Source of the DNA: an uncultured Clostridia bacterium
GTDB lineage: Bacteria > Bacillota > Clostridia > Christensenellales > Aristaeellaceae
DNA length: 30,046 bases
Reading direction: 5' to 3'
NCBI GenBank assembly: GCA_934631985.1
Contig: CAKTYE010000027.1
Location: 1-30,046 of the forward strand
Position 1 is the stretch's first letter, and the number at the start of each line of letters is the position of its first letter. Below, in pieces: positions 13,014 through 20,094 of the stretch. A program made the translations under genes and the position numbers. The notes beneath the pieces are model-generated. The model made no database searches and was not told the DNA's origin. It saw nothing but the letters and a program-made list of their open reading frames with translations.

Positions 13014-14378
13014 TTACTTTCCAGCCAGCCGCACCAGTGCGTTAGCGTAAATGTGCAGGCTCTTCATCAGCCCGGACACCTTCGCGTATTCGCCCGCCTG
13101 ATGTGCCAGATCCTCATCATCCGGGAACGCCGCACCGAAGGCCACGCCCTGCTCCAGCACCTTAGCATAGGTGCCGCCGCCCGTGGAGCATGCCTCCGCC
13201 GGCAGGCCCGTTTCCTCATGATACGCCGCCAGCAGCTTGCTCACCAGCTCGCTTTCCGCAGGCACATGGTGCGGCTCCTTCTGTTCCGTCACCGTCACGG
13301 TCAGCCCGGACAGGTGCGCCCGCGTTGCCGCGATCAGCTTCTCCTGATCCGCCGTCACCGGGCAGCGATAGTCCAGCGTGCAGTAAATCTCTCCGTTCTC
13401 CACGCGCATAATGCCCATGTTGCAGGTCAGCGGGCCGGATACCGCATCCTCACAGGCGCAGCCCAGGGACGCGCCGTCATGCTCCATGCCCACCGCCTCC
13501 GCAAGGGTCTTCAGGTCGCCCGCCACGCCCAGATGTTTCATCAGACACAACAGCATGCCAATGGCGTTGCGCCGCCCTTCGGGATACGCCGAGTGACCGG
13601 GGATGCCCTCCGCCGTCACCACAACGCCCTCAGACGTGACCTTTGCCGTATAGGGCAGGCCCGTCTCCGCCGCATAGGCGCGCACCTGCTCTGCCAGTGC
13701 TTCGTCTCCCGCCAGCAGCGCTTCCGCATAGCCGGGGATCACGTTGCGCCGCTCACCGGTCACCCAATGCTTTACCTGCAAGCCCTCTGCGGAGGTCTTG
13801 CCGTGTACGTCATATTCCAGCATACCCTTTTCCGTGTTGATGCACGGGAAGCTGGCGTCCGGGGAGAAGCCGATGCGGGGCATGTTGGCATGGGCTGTGT
13901 AATAAGCCATGTCCTCCCAGCCGCTTTCCTCATCGCAGCCCAGGATCAGGCGAATCTTCCGCTTCAGTGGAATACCCGCATCCTTGATGGCCTTCATCGC
14001 CAGCGCTGCCGCGATCACCGGGCCCTTGTCGTCACTGGCGCCGCGACCATAAATGCGATCCCCCTCGCGCACAGGGGTGAAGGGATCGGTCTTCCAGCCA
14101 TCGCCCGCAGGCACCACATCCAGGTGGCCCAGCACCGCGATGGTCTCCTCGCCCTCGCCGATCTCCGCGTCGCAGGCGTAACCGTCAAAGTCGCGCACCG
14201 GGAAGCCCATGCCGCGCAGGTCCGTCATGGCGGTGTCCAGCATTCTGCGCACCTCCTTGCCGAAGGGTGCGTTTTCCGCAGGCTGATCCTTGACCGAGGG
14301 AATTGCGATCCAGCGTTCCAGCAGGGAGACCAGCTCCGGCTCCATGCCGTTCAGGAGTGTTTCCAGCTTTGCATCCAT
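13014..14378 (-). CDS. pepV: M20 family dipeptidase PepV
   Basis: A 454-residue cytosolic zinc dipeptidase that splits a wide range of dipeptides (PepV/carnosinase-like). Visible catalytic features: GHLDVVPAG (His85, Asp87), GRGASDDKGP (Asp116/117), CDEESG (general base and zinc ligand, Glu150/151), SPDASFP (Asp174), and AHQAGEY near the C-terminus (His426). A lid-type insertion, including GIPGHSAYPEGRRNAIGML, occupies the middle. Length and motif spacing are normal for PepV. ATG 14378 follows AGGAGG with a short spacer. It is a single-gene unit with a sigma-A promoter at 14475-14502 and its own terminator. A neighbouring peptide-binding-protein remnant suggests a former link with peptide uptake. 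Confidence 0.92.
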   Translation of the reverse strand: MDAKLETLLNGMEPELVSLLERWIAIPSVKDQPAENAPFGKEVRRMLDTAMTDLRGMGFPVRDFDGYACDAEIGEGEETIAVLGHLDVVPAGDGWKTDPFTPVREGDRIYGRGASDDKGPVIAAALAMKAIKDAGIPLKRKIRLILGCDEESGWEDMAYYTAHANMPRIGFSPDASFPCINTEKGMLEYDVHGKTSAEGLQVKHWVTGERRNVIPGYAEALLAGDEALAEQVRAYAAETGLPYTAKVTSEGVVVTAEGIPGHSAYPEGRRNAIGMLLCLMKHLGVAGDLKTLAEAVGMEHDGASLGCACEDAVSGPLTCNMGIMRVENGEIYCTLDYRCPVTADQEKLIAATRAHLSGLTVTVTEQKEPHHVPAESELVSKLLAAYHEETGLPAEACSTGGGTYAKVLEQGVAFGAAFPDDEDLAHQAGEYAKVSGLMKSLHIYANALVRLAGK

Positions 14379-14440
14379 TTTGATGACCTCCTGTTGCCTT
14401 ATATTGTTTGATCCTTTGCTTCTTTCATAAATCTCAACTG

Positions 14441-14473
14441 AACAAAAGAAGCGGCCCCCGCAGGAACCGCTTC
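14441..14473 (-). terminator. Terminator overlapping the pepV transcription start
   Basis: On the minus strand GAAGCGG (14473-14467) pairs with CCGCTTC (14454-14448), followed by TTTTGTT. It lies directly downstream of the pepV -10 box, so it probably stops read-through from the upstream FAD-enzyme operon. Confidence 0.65.
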
Positions 14474-14474
14474 C

Positions 14475-14502
14475 ATTCTACCACAAAACGCAGACTGTGC
14501 AA
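14475..14502 (-). promoter_or_regulatory. Sigma-A promoter for pepV
   Basis: On the minus strand TTGCAC (14502-14497), 16-base spacer ending TGG (extended -10), then TAGAAT (14480-14475). Confidence 0.7.
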
Positions 14503-14593
14503 GCACTTTTCCCCTCCAGCTGCACTCCCCCGAACCTTCATCCGCAGGCGCAGCCTTTCTTTTCCATAAAACACTGGTCTTCAGGAGGGGATC

Positions 14594-14630
14594 CTGGGGA
14601 GAGGCTTCTGGCACAGAAGCCTCTCCCCAG
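14594..14630. repeat. Perfect 17-bp inverted repeat
   Basis: The 17 bases at 14594-14610 are the exact reverse complement of 14614-14630, with a 3-base loop. It lies 16 bases beyond the stop of the DUF1667 gene. There is no T-run on either side, so it is more likely an mRNA-stabilising or processing stem, or a rho-independent element of unusual form, than a standard terminator. Confidence 0.7.
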
Positions 14631-14645
14631 GCGTACTTCCGTCCC

Positions 14646-14999
14646 TTACTCTACCGTCTTCGTGGCAATAACGTCCACACCGCTGTTGCAGATGTTGGCA
14701 ACCACCACGTCGCCCGCGTGAACGGGAGCGACTACATGGGCCTGAGACAGCTGCTGCATGCAGTGTGCGATCTCCTTCTTCGGGATCGGCGTGCGGGTCT
14801 TCACGCTGACGGGCATGGAGCGGCCCTCCACGGGAACGACCGCGGTCACCATGCGCTCAGGCGCAATGCACTCCTGATGCGCGTACTTTTCGCCCCGCTT
14901 GCAGGAGTTGCCGGTCACTGCCGTCACCTGGCCATTTTCCAGGGTGACGGTCATGCGGCAGCCCATGGGGCAGTTAATGCAGGTAATGGTCTGTTCCAT
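14646..14999 (-). CDS. DUF1667 four-cysteine protein
   Basis: A 117-residue protein of the DUF1667 family. The N-terminus holds the conserved cysteine pattern C7-x2-C10-x3-C14...C33 (with NCPMGC and NSCKRGEKYA), a likely iron-sulfur or zinc site; the C-terminal part has TRTPIPKKEI and AGDVVVANI. The family is known as the small partner encoded after GlpA-like and pyridine-nucleotide FAD oxidoreductases in Firmicutes. Here it is the last gene of that three-gene operon, starting 6 bases after the preceding stop. It may carry electrons between the flavoproteins and an acceptor; this is inferred from context. Confidence 0.88.
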   Translation of the reverse strand: MEQTITCINCPMGCRMTVTLENGQVTAVTGNSCKRGEKYAHQECIAPERMVTAVVPVEGRSMPVSVKTRTPIPKKEIAHCMQQLSQAHVVAPVHAGDVVVANICNSGVDVIATKTVE

Positions 15000-15005
15000 T
15001 TTGCA

Positions 15006-16286
15006 TCAGTTCCTTTCCATGGTCACGGTGATGTCGGAGCCGTCCAGCGCAGCCACCACCTCAGGCTTCAAGGTAACAACGGCCATTTCGCCGGGGGTGA
15101 AGATGGGCGCCTTCTTGCGGGCGATTTCCTTGTCGCCGCTGCGCACAACCACCGTGGCGTTCTTGAACACGCCGCTGGGACGGAACATCAGATCCACGCT
15201 CTGGCTCTTGTCGCCGGAGAGATGGATGCGCTGCGGCACAACGCCGCGAACGCCGTCGCCGTCCTTCACCTGCGCGGTGGGCGCGGTGTTCTTCTGGTCA
15301 CGGGCATATGCCGCCGCGGCATGGCCCGCCTTGAAACTCTCGTTGCTCACATGATCCACCAGGTCATGCACATGCAGCACGTTGCCGCAGGCAAAAATGC
15401 CAGGCACGCTGGTTTGCAGCTGATCGTCCACCGTCGCGCCGGAGGTCAGGTGAGAGATCTCCACGCCCGCGCCCACGGACAGCTCGTTTTCGGGGATCAG
15501 ACCCACGGACAGCAGCAGCGTATCGCAGTCGAAGTGGATCTCCGTGCCGGGGATAGGCTGACGCTTCGCGTCCACCTCTGCCACGGTCACGCCCGTCAGG
15601 CGCTCCTTGCCCTGAATGTCGATGACCGTGTGGCTCAGATACAGCGGAATGTCATAGTCATTCAGGCACTGCACAATGTTGCGGTTCAGGCCGGAGGAAT
15701 AAGGCATCAGCTCCACGCAGGCCAGCACCTTCGCGCCCTGCAGGGTCATGCGGCGGGCCATAATCAGGCCAATGTCGCCGCTGCCCAGAATGACCACGCG
15801 CTTGCCGGGCATGAAGCCCTCCAGGTTGACGAACTTCTGGGCCGTGCCGGCGGAATAAATGCCGGCGCAGCGGGTGCCGGGGGTTCCCAGCGCTCCGCGG
15901 GGACGCTCGCGGCAGCCCATGGCCAGCACGATCGCGCCCGCCTCAAACACCTGCAGGCCATGCTCGGCACTGACGCAGGTGACGCGGTGGTTGCCCTCCA
16001 CGGACAGCACCGTGGTGTCGCACTGAATCGGAATGTTCAATTCGCGGGCGCGGTTGATGTCGCGCTGCGCATACTCGGGGCCGGTCAGCTCCTCCTTAAA
16101 GCGGTGCAGACCAAAGCCGTTGTGGATGCACTGGCGCAGGATGCCGCCGGGCGTATGCTCACGCTCCAGCACCAGCAGGTTTTCAATGCCGTCTTCACGG
16201 GCGGCAATGGCCGCCGCCAGACCGGCGGGGCCGCCGCCGACCACCAGCACGTCCACCCATTGCACGCCGTTTCCTTGCTGCGTCAT
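15006..16286 (-). CDS. FAD/NAD-dependent oxidoreductase, glycerol-3-phosphate operon type
   Basis: A 426-residue flavoprotein with an N-terminal FAD-binding motif (VVGGGPAG, residues 15-22), a second dinucleotide motif, VVILGSGDIG, near residue 165 for NAD(P), and SVPGIFACGNV near residue 310 closing the FAD site. About 100 C-terminal residues form an extra strand-rich domain. The redox CxxC of thioredoxin reductases is absent; a single RQCIHNGFG sits at that place. It starts one base after the stop of the GlpA-like gene and six bases before DUF1667, so the three are made together. Such trios are thought to oxidise glycerol-3-phosphate (or a similar 2-hydroxy acid) anaerobically and pass electrons to NAD(P) or another carrier. 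The exact substrate is not shown by the sequence. Confidence 0.85.
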   Translation of the reverse strand: MTQQGNGVQWVDVLVVGGGPAGLAAAIAAREDGIENLLVLEREHTPGGILRQCIHNGFGLHRFKEELTGPEYAQRDINRARELNIPIQCDTTVLSVEGNHRVTCVSAEHGLQVFEAGAIVLAMGCRERPRGALGTPGTRCAGIYSAGTAQKFVNLEGFMPGKRVVILGSGDIGLIMARRMTLQGAKVLACVELMPYSSGLNRNIVQCLNDYDIPLYLSHTVIDIQGKERLTGVTVAEVDAKRQPIPGTEIHFDCDTLLLSVGLIPENELSVGAGVEISHLTSGATVDDQLQTSVPGIFACGNVLHVHDLVDHVSNESFKAGHAAAAYARDQKNTAPTAQVKDGDGVRGVVPQRIHLSGDKSQSVDLMFRPSGVFKNATVVVRSGDKEIARKKAPIFTPGEMAVVTLKPEVVAALDGSDITVTMERN

Positions 16287-16287
16287 G

Positions 16288-17739
16288 TTACTTCTCCTCC
16301 TTCAGCGCGTCCAGAATGGTGCCGGTGAGCAGATAACTGTTGCCGCCGCACTTGGTCACGTCGGTCATGGGAATATGCAGTTCCTCTGCGATCAGCTCCG
16401 CCACGCGGGGACTGCAGAAGCCGCCCTGGCAGCGGCCCATGCCCGCACGGGTGCGGCGCTTCACGCCGTCGATGCTCCGCGCGCCCACAGGACGGCGGAT
16501 CGCCGCGCGAATCTCCGCCTCGGTGACGGTCTCGCAGCGGCACACCATGCGGCCATACAGAGGATTCTCCGTCACAGCGGCCTTGCGCTCCTCGTTGGTC
16601 ATGGCGTAGAAGGGCTTGGGCTGCGGCTGTGCGGCCTTGTAGTCCGCCTTCTTGCTCAGGCCCATAGCCTCGGCGATCTGACCGCCCAGCATCTCCGCAA
16701 TGGCGGGGGCAGCGGACAGGCCGGGGCTTTCAATGCCCACCGTCTCAAAGGCGTCCTCCGCCCCGGATACCTTGCCGATCACGAAGTCGCCCTTCTCCTC
16801 ATGGGCGCGAATGCCCGAGAAGTTGGTGATGGAGCCGCGCACGTTCACCGTGGGCCAGGTCAGCTTGGCCTTTTCCAGCACAAACTTCAGACCCTCGGCG
16901 GTGGTGGACACATCCGTGCCGTCGGGAATATCCTCGGCACTGGGGCCCAACAGCGTGTTGCCATGCACCGTGGGGGAGACCAGCACGCCCTTGCCCATCT
17001 TGGTGGGACACTGGAACATGGTCATGGTGAAGGGCAGGGGGGTCACACGGTCCAGCAGATAATACTGGCCGCGGCGGTTGATGATGTTCAGCTTGGTGTC
17101 GGAGATCATGTTGTGCAGCTTGGCGGAGAATACGCCCGCGCAGTTGACCAGCACCTTGGCGGTATACTCGCCCTTGCCGGTCTGCACATGCCACACGCCC
17201 CCCTCGCGCTTCACGCCCGTGACCTCAGCGTCCCGCTCAAATTTCACGCCGTTCAGCGCAGCGTGATCCGCCAGGGCAAAGGTCATTTCATAGGGGCTGG
17301 TGAGGCCGCTGGTGGGCGCATACAGGGCGCAGACCACCGCGGGGTTCACATTCGGCTCCATCTTCAGGATCTCGTCATGCTCCACAAGGCGCACGCCGGG
17401 AACGCCATTTGCCTCGCCCTGCTTCACCAGGTTTTCCAGGGTGGCGCGGTCTTCCTCGCTGAAGCCCAGCACCAGCGCGCCGGGGCGGCTGTACGGAACG
17501 CCCAGCTCCTTGCACAGCTCGGGATACATGTTTGCGCCTTCCACATTCAGGCGCGCCTTTAAGGTACCGGGATGCGCGTCGAAACCCGCGTGTACGATGC
17601 CGCTGTTCGCCTTGCTCGCGCCCTCGGCCACGTCGTCTGCCTTTTCAAGCACCGTGACCCGGCAATCGTAGCGGCTCAGCACCCGCGCCAGACCGCAGCC
17701 AACTACGCCGGCGCCCACGATGATGATGTCGGATTCCAA
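16288..17739 (-). CDS. GlpA-like FAD oxidoreductase with BFD [2Fe-2S] domain
   Basis: A 483-residue flavoenzyme of the DAO/GlpA family, likely an anaerobic glycerol-3-phosphate dehydrogenase subunit. The FAD motif GAGVVG is at residues 9-14, and the KANSGIVHAGFD segment typical of GlpA-like enzymes follows. The C-terminal 90 residues are a BFD-like [2Fe-2S] domain with C-R-C-E-T and R-C-Q-G-G-F-C. The start is TTG 17739: GGGAGGG lies 8 bases upstream and the protein then opens directly with the FAD fold. A longer ATG frame to 17814 crosses the promoter and is rejected. First gene of the three-gene operon. No glpK or glpF is in the window, so a different 2-hydroxy-acid substrate is possible. 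Confidence 0.88.
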   Translation of the reverse strand: MESDIIIVGAGVVGCGLARVLSRYDCRVTVLEKADDVAEGASKANSGIVHAGFDAHPGTLKARLNVEGANMYPELCKELGVPYSRPGALVLGFSEEDRATLENLVKQGEANGVPGVRLVEHDEILKMEPNVNPAVVCALYAPTSGLTSPYEMTFALADHAALNGVKFERDAEVTGVKREGGVWHVQTGKGEYTAKVLVNCAGVFSAKLHNMISDTKLNIINRRGQYYLLDRVTPLPFTMTMFQCPTKMGKGVLVSPTVHGNTLLGPSAEDIPDGTDVSTTAEGLKFVLEKAKLTWPTVNVRGSITNFSGIRAHEEKGDFVIGKVSGAEDAFETVGIESPGLSAAPAIAEMLGGQIAEAMGLSKKADYKAAQPQPKPFYAMTNEERKAAVTENPLYGRMVCRCETVTEAEIRAAIRRPVGARSIDGVKRRTRAGMGRCQGGFCSPRVAELIAEELHIPMTDVTKCGGNSYLLTGTILDALKEEK

Positions 17740-17796
17740 AATAAGTTCCCTCCCTCTGACCGCCCCGCTTGGGAGCGGCGCTACTCTGCAATATCT

Positions 17797-17805
17797 ATTG
17801 TACCA
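17797..17805 (-). promoter_or_regulatory. Extended -10 promoter of the FAD-enzyme operon
   Basis: On the minus strand TGGTACAAT (17805-17797) gives an extended -10; the -35 position (TTTTCC) is poor, which leaves room for an activator. The start codon is about 50 bases downstream, with a short hairpin in the leader (CCGCT...AGCGG, 17765-17780). Confidence 0.5.
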
Positions 17806-17982
17806 TGGTTTCAATGGAAGGAAAAGCCTTTTTCATGAAATAGTTGTCGTTCCCGGCAAAAAACGTCGAACTTTTGCCCATGCGCATGCGCGTCAAACCG
17901 TTGCCAGCGCCCGTTTTGCCCCGGGTACATACAATTTTTGCCTTTCCGCGATTTCTTTCACAAGCAGACTGTTTTTTCGCCG

Positions 17983-18011
17983 CACCTTTCTCTGTTTCGC
18001 TTCATAAGATA
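17983..18011 (+). promoter_or_regulatory. Sigma-K-type promoter for the collagen-like gene
   Basis: CACC at 17983-17986, 16 bases, then CATAAGATA at 18003-18011. This fits the Bacillus sigma-K pattern mACm-N16-CATAnnnTA at every fixed position. It would place expression in the mother cell late in sporulation, as expected for an exosporium protein. A -10-like CATACAAT at 17928-17935 lacks a matching -35. Confidence 0.65.
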
Positions 18012-18014
18012 CCA

Positions 18015-18039
18015 GCGGAGCCGAAAAAATCGGCCCCGC
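18015..18039 (+). other. 5' leader hairpin of the collagen-like mRNA
   Basis: GCGGAGCCGA (18015-18024) pairs with TCGGCCCCGC (18030-18039) with one mismatch and an AAAAA loop. It starts at or just after the predicted sigma-K start site and so would cap the 5' end of the message, possibly protecting it from decay. No T-run follows. Confidence 0.5.
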
Positions 18040-18095
18040 GCACGGATTTTCCCCTACACAGTCTTTGAACCGCAAGCAAAGCAAGGAGTGCATGA

Positions 18096-18839
18096 ATGAT
18101 GCGTTGTTCTTCCTATGATGCTTCTTATCAGGATGGGTTTATCCCCGTTCCCCCGGCGGCAAATCCCTGCTGCCCCTGTCCCCGTCCCTGCCCGCCTGTA
18201 CCGCCGCAGCCGCCCACGCCGCCCTTTATGGGGCCTACCGGGCCGACCGGCCCCACGGGGCCGCAGGGCATCCCCGGACCGCAGGGTGCGCAGGGGCCGC
18301 AGGGCGTAGCGGGCGCTACCGGGGCCATGGGGCCTACGGGTCCCACCGGGCCGCAGGGCATTCAAGGCCCGCAGGGCGTACAGGGCGTTGCCGGATCCAT
18401 GGGACCTACGGGGCCGCAGGGCGTTCAGGGTCTTGCTGGAACCACAGGCGCAACAGGCGCGACGGGTGCAACAGGTGCGACTGGCCCCACCGGGCCGACT
18501 GGACCGACTGGCCCCACTGGGCCGCAAGGCGCTGCGGGTACGATGGGCGCGACTGGCGCAACGGGTGCTACGGGTGCGACTGGCCCCACTGGGCCACAGG
18601 GTGCCACGGGTACGACAGGCGCCACAGGCGCAACCGGCCCGACCGGCCCCACCGGGCCGCAAGGTCTGATCGGCGCAGACGGCACGCAGGGTCCCACCGG
18701 GCCGACTGGCCCCACCGGCCCCGCTGCGACCATTACCCCCGCCGCAGCCGTCGCGAATGCGGAAAGCCTGGAGAATGTGGTAGAGCAGTTCAACGCGCTG
18801 CTGGCGAATCTGCGCGCTGCTGGCCTGCTTGCCACCTGA
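18096..18839 (+). CDS. Collagen-like Gly-X-Thr/Gln protein, BclA/exosporium type
   Basis: A 247-residue protein. Residues 1-45 are rich in Cys and Pro (Cys at 4, 25, 26, 28 and 32 in PCCPCPRPCPP); residues 46-210 are about 55 uninterrupted Gly-X-Y triplets, mostly GPT, GAT and GPQ; residues 211-247 form a short non-collagen tail with a predicted helix (LENVVEQFNALLANLRAAGLLAT). The threonine-rich triplets resemble the glycosylated collagen region of Bacillus BclA, the hair-like filament of the exosporium. Clostridial relatives carry similar C-terminal trimerisation tails. ATG 18096 follows AAGGAG by 7 bases. There is no signal peptide, which fits assembly on the spore from the mother-cell side. 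The sigma-K-type promoter and the next gene, a glycosyltransferase, support a spore-surface glycoprotein. Confidence 0.9.
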   Translation: MMRCSSYDASYQDGFIPVPPAANPCCPCPRPCPPVPPQPPTPPFMGPTGPTGPTGPQGIPGPQGAQGPQGVAGATGAMGPTGPTGPQGIQGPQGVQGVAGSMGPTGPQGVQGLAGTTGATGATGATGATGPTGPTGPTGPTGPQGAAGTMGATGATGATGATGPTGPQGATGTTGATGATGPTGPTGPQGLIGADGTQGPTGPTGPTGPAATITPAAAVANAESLENVVEQFNALLANLRAAGLLAT

Positions 18840-18851
18840 CGGCTTACCCCG

Positions 18852-18883
18852 GGGCCGGGAGCGCTTCTCCTCCCGGCCCTTTT
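18852..18883 (+). terminator. Terminator between the collagen-like and glycosyltransferase genes
   Basis: A perfect 10-bp stem, GGGCCGGGAG (18852-18861) with CTCCCGGCCC (18870-18879), is followed by TTTT. The glycosyltransferase gene begins 26 bases later with no clear promoter, so it probably depends on read-through. Confidence 0.75.
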
Positions 18884-18908
18884 GGCTTGAAGAAAAGGAG
18901 GCAGGCCC

Positions 18909-19997
18909 ATGCGCATTCTTGTCTATGCCATTTGCAAAAACGAAAGCGCCTTTGTCCGACGGTGGATGGCCTCCATGAGCGAGGCGGACGGCGTTTATGT
19001 GCTGGATACAGGCTCCACAGATGATTCCGCGGCGCTGCTGACCGAGCTGGGCGCAGCTGTGACAACGGAGCGTATCGAACCCTGGCGCTTCGACACGGCG
19101 CGGAACCGCTCCCTGGCGCTTGTCCCGGAGGATGCAGACGTCTGCGTCTGCACCGATCTGGACGAGGTGTGGCAGCCCGGCTGGCGCAGACTGCTGGAAG
19201 AAGCCTGGCAGCCCGGAACCACCCGAGCCGCCTATCGCTATGTGTGGAATTTTCTCCCGGACGGGCAGGAGGGCCACGTCTTTTTCGCAGACAAGATCCA
19301 TGCCCGCCACGGCTACCGCTGGACGCACCCGGTGCATGAGGTGCTGACCCCCGAGCCGGGGCTGACGGAAAAGCGCATTGTGGTGGCAGGCATGCAGCTG
19401 GATCACCATGCCGACCCTGCGAAATCCCGCGGGCAGTATCTTCCCCTGCTGGAGCTTGCCGTGCAGGAGACCCCCGAGGACGACCGCAGCATGCACTACC
19501 TGGGCCGGGAATACATGTTTCACGGCGCATGGCGCAAGGCCATCGACACGCTGAAGCGCCACCTGGCTCTGCCCCGGGCCGTGTGGGCAGATGAGCGCTG
19601 CGCCTCCATGCGCTATATCGCCCGGTGCTATACGGCGCTGCATCAGCCCGATCAGGCGGAGCGCTGGCTGCTGCGCGCCGCCGCCGAAGCGCCCCACCTG
19701 CGGGAGCCCTGGGTGGAGCTGGCCTCCCTCTGCTATCAGCACAAGGACTGGGAGGGGGTCTGCTTTGCCGCAGGCCGCGCCCTTGCCATCACTGCGCGGC
19801 CCCAGACGTATATTTCCGACGGCGCATGCTGGGGCAGCCTTCCCGCCGACCTGCGCAGCCTGGGACTGTACTACACGGGCCGCAGGGAGGAAGCCCTGGA
19901 GCAGGCGCGGCAGGCGCTCGCCCTTTCCCCTGGGGACGCGCGGCTGCAAAGCAACGTGCAGCTGATGGAGCAGGCCCTCCACCTTACAGAAATGTAA
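18909..19997 (+). CDS. Family 2 glycosyltransferase with TPR-like C-terminal half
   Basis: A 362-residue cytosolic enzyme. The N-terminal half has the GT-A (family 2) pattern: RILVYAICKNESAFVRRW at the start, DTGSTDDSAALL near residue 33, and the metal-binding D-L-D in CTDLDEVW near residue 78, with HPVHEVL near 140. The second half (about 180-355) is a run of helix pairs with TPR-like spacing (ALHQPDQAERWLLRAAAEAP, REEALEQARQALALSPGDARL), probably a protein-recognition platform. Enzymes of this build add sugars to protein side chains. Its place right after the collagen-like gene points to the threonines of that protein as target; this is an inference. ATG 18909 has AAAAGGAGG seven bases upstream. 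The stop codon lies inside the bceAB operator. Confidence 0.87.
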   Translation: MRILVYAICKNESAFVRRWMASMSEADGVYVLDTGSTDDSAALLTELGAAVTTERIEPWRFDTARNRSLALVPEDADVCVCTDLDEVWQPGWRRLLEEAWQPGTTRAAYRYVWNFLPDGQEGHVFFADKIHARHGYRWTHPVHEVLTPEPGLTEKRIVVAGMQLDHHADPAKSRGQYLPLLELAVQETPEDDRSMHYLGREYMFHGAWRKAIDTLKRHLALPRAVWADERCASMRYIARCYTALHQPDQAERWLLRAAAEAPHLREPWVELASLCYQHKDWEGVCFAAGRALAITARPQTYISDGACWGSLPADLRSLGLYYTGRREEALEQARQALALSPGDARLQSNVQLMEQALHLTEM

Positions 19998-20020
19998 GCT
20001 ACGGCCCGAATTTGTAAGCT
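19984..20020 (+). promoter_or_regulatory. BceR-type operator before bceAB
   Basis: TTACA-GAAA-TGTAA at 19984-19997 matches exactly the TNACA-N4-TGTAA inverted repeat bound by BceR-like response regulators (extended to 6 bp per arm). A second copy of the right arm, TGTAAGCT, lies 20 bases downstream (20013-20020), two helical turns away. The operator's right arm contains the TAA stop of the glycosyltransferase gene. Confidence 0.75.
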
Positions 20021-20050
20021 GATTCGATGGCACGGCGCCTCCCGATCTGC

Positions 20051-20056
20051 TACAAT
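20051..20056 (+). promoter_or_regulatory. -10 box of the bceAB promoter
   Basis: TACAAT at 20051-20056, with a poor -35 (TGGCAC at 20028-20033, 17-base spacer). A weak -35 behind a BceR-type site is what an activator-dependent promoter looks like. Confidence 0.55.
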
Positions 20057-20094
20057 AAGACCATCCCAAGGCAATGAAGGAGGTACCGCCATTT

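Noticed and set aside
11897..14411. Long plus-strand frames opposite the SBP remnant and pepV
   Set aside because: Both are GC-driven shadows of well-recognised minus-strand coding sequence.
14399..14614. A 71-codon minus-strand frame between pepV and DUF1667
   Set aside because: It runs through the pepV promoter, a terminator and half of a perfect palindrome, and has no ribosome site.
14718..17562. Long plus-strand frames opposite the FAD-enzyme operon
   Set aside because: Shadow frames; the minus strand shows dinucleotide motifs, operon spacing and ribosome sites.
17928..17935. CATACAAT as a sigma-E promoter for the collagen-like gene
   Set aside because: The -10 is good but nothing like a sigma-E -35 lies 13-15 bases upstream; the sigma-K-type site nearer to the gene fits better.
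18230..18725. Possible CRISPR array or tandem non-coding repeat
   Set aside because: The repetition is in units of 9-18 bases that keep one reading frame and encode Gly-X-Y triplets, so it is coding repeat rather than spacer-repeat structure.
18054..20069. A 671-codon minus-strand frame opposite the collagen-like and glycosyltransferase genes
   Set aside because: Gly-X-Y repeats give open antisense frames automatically; the product is low-complexity and no ribosome site or family was seen.
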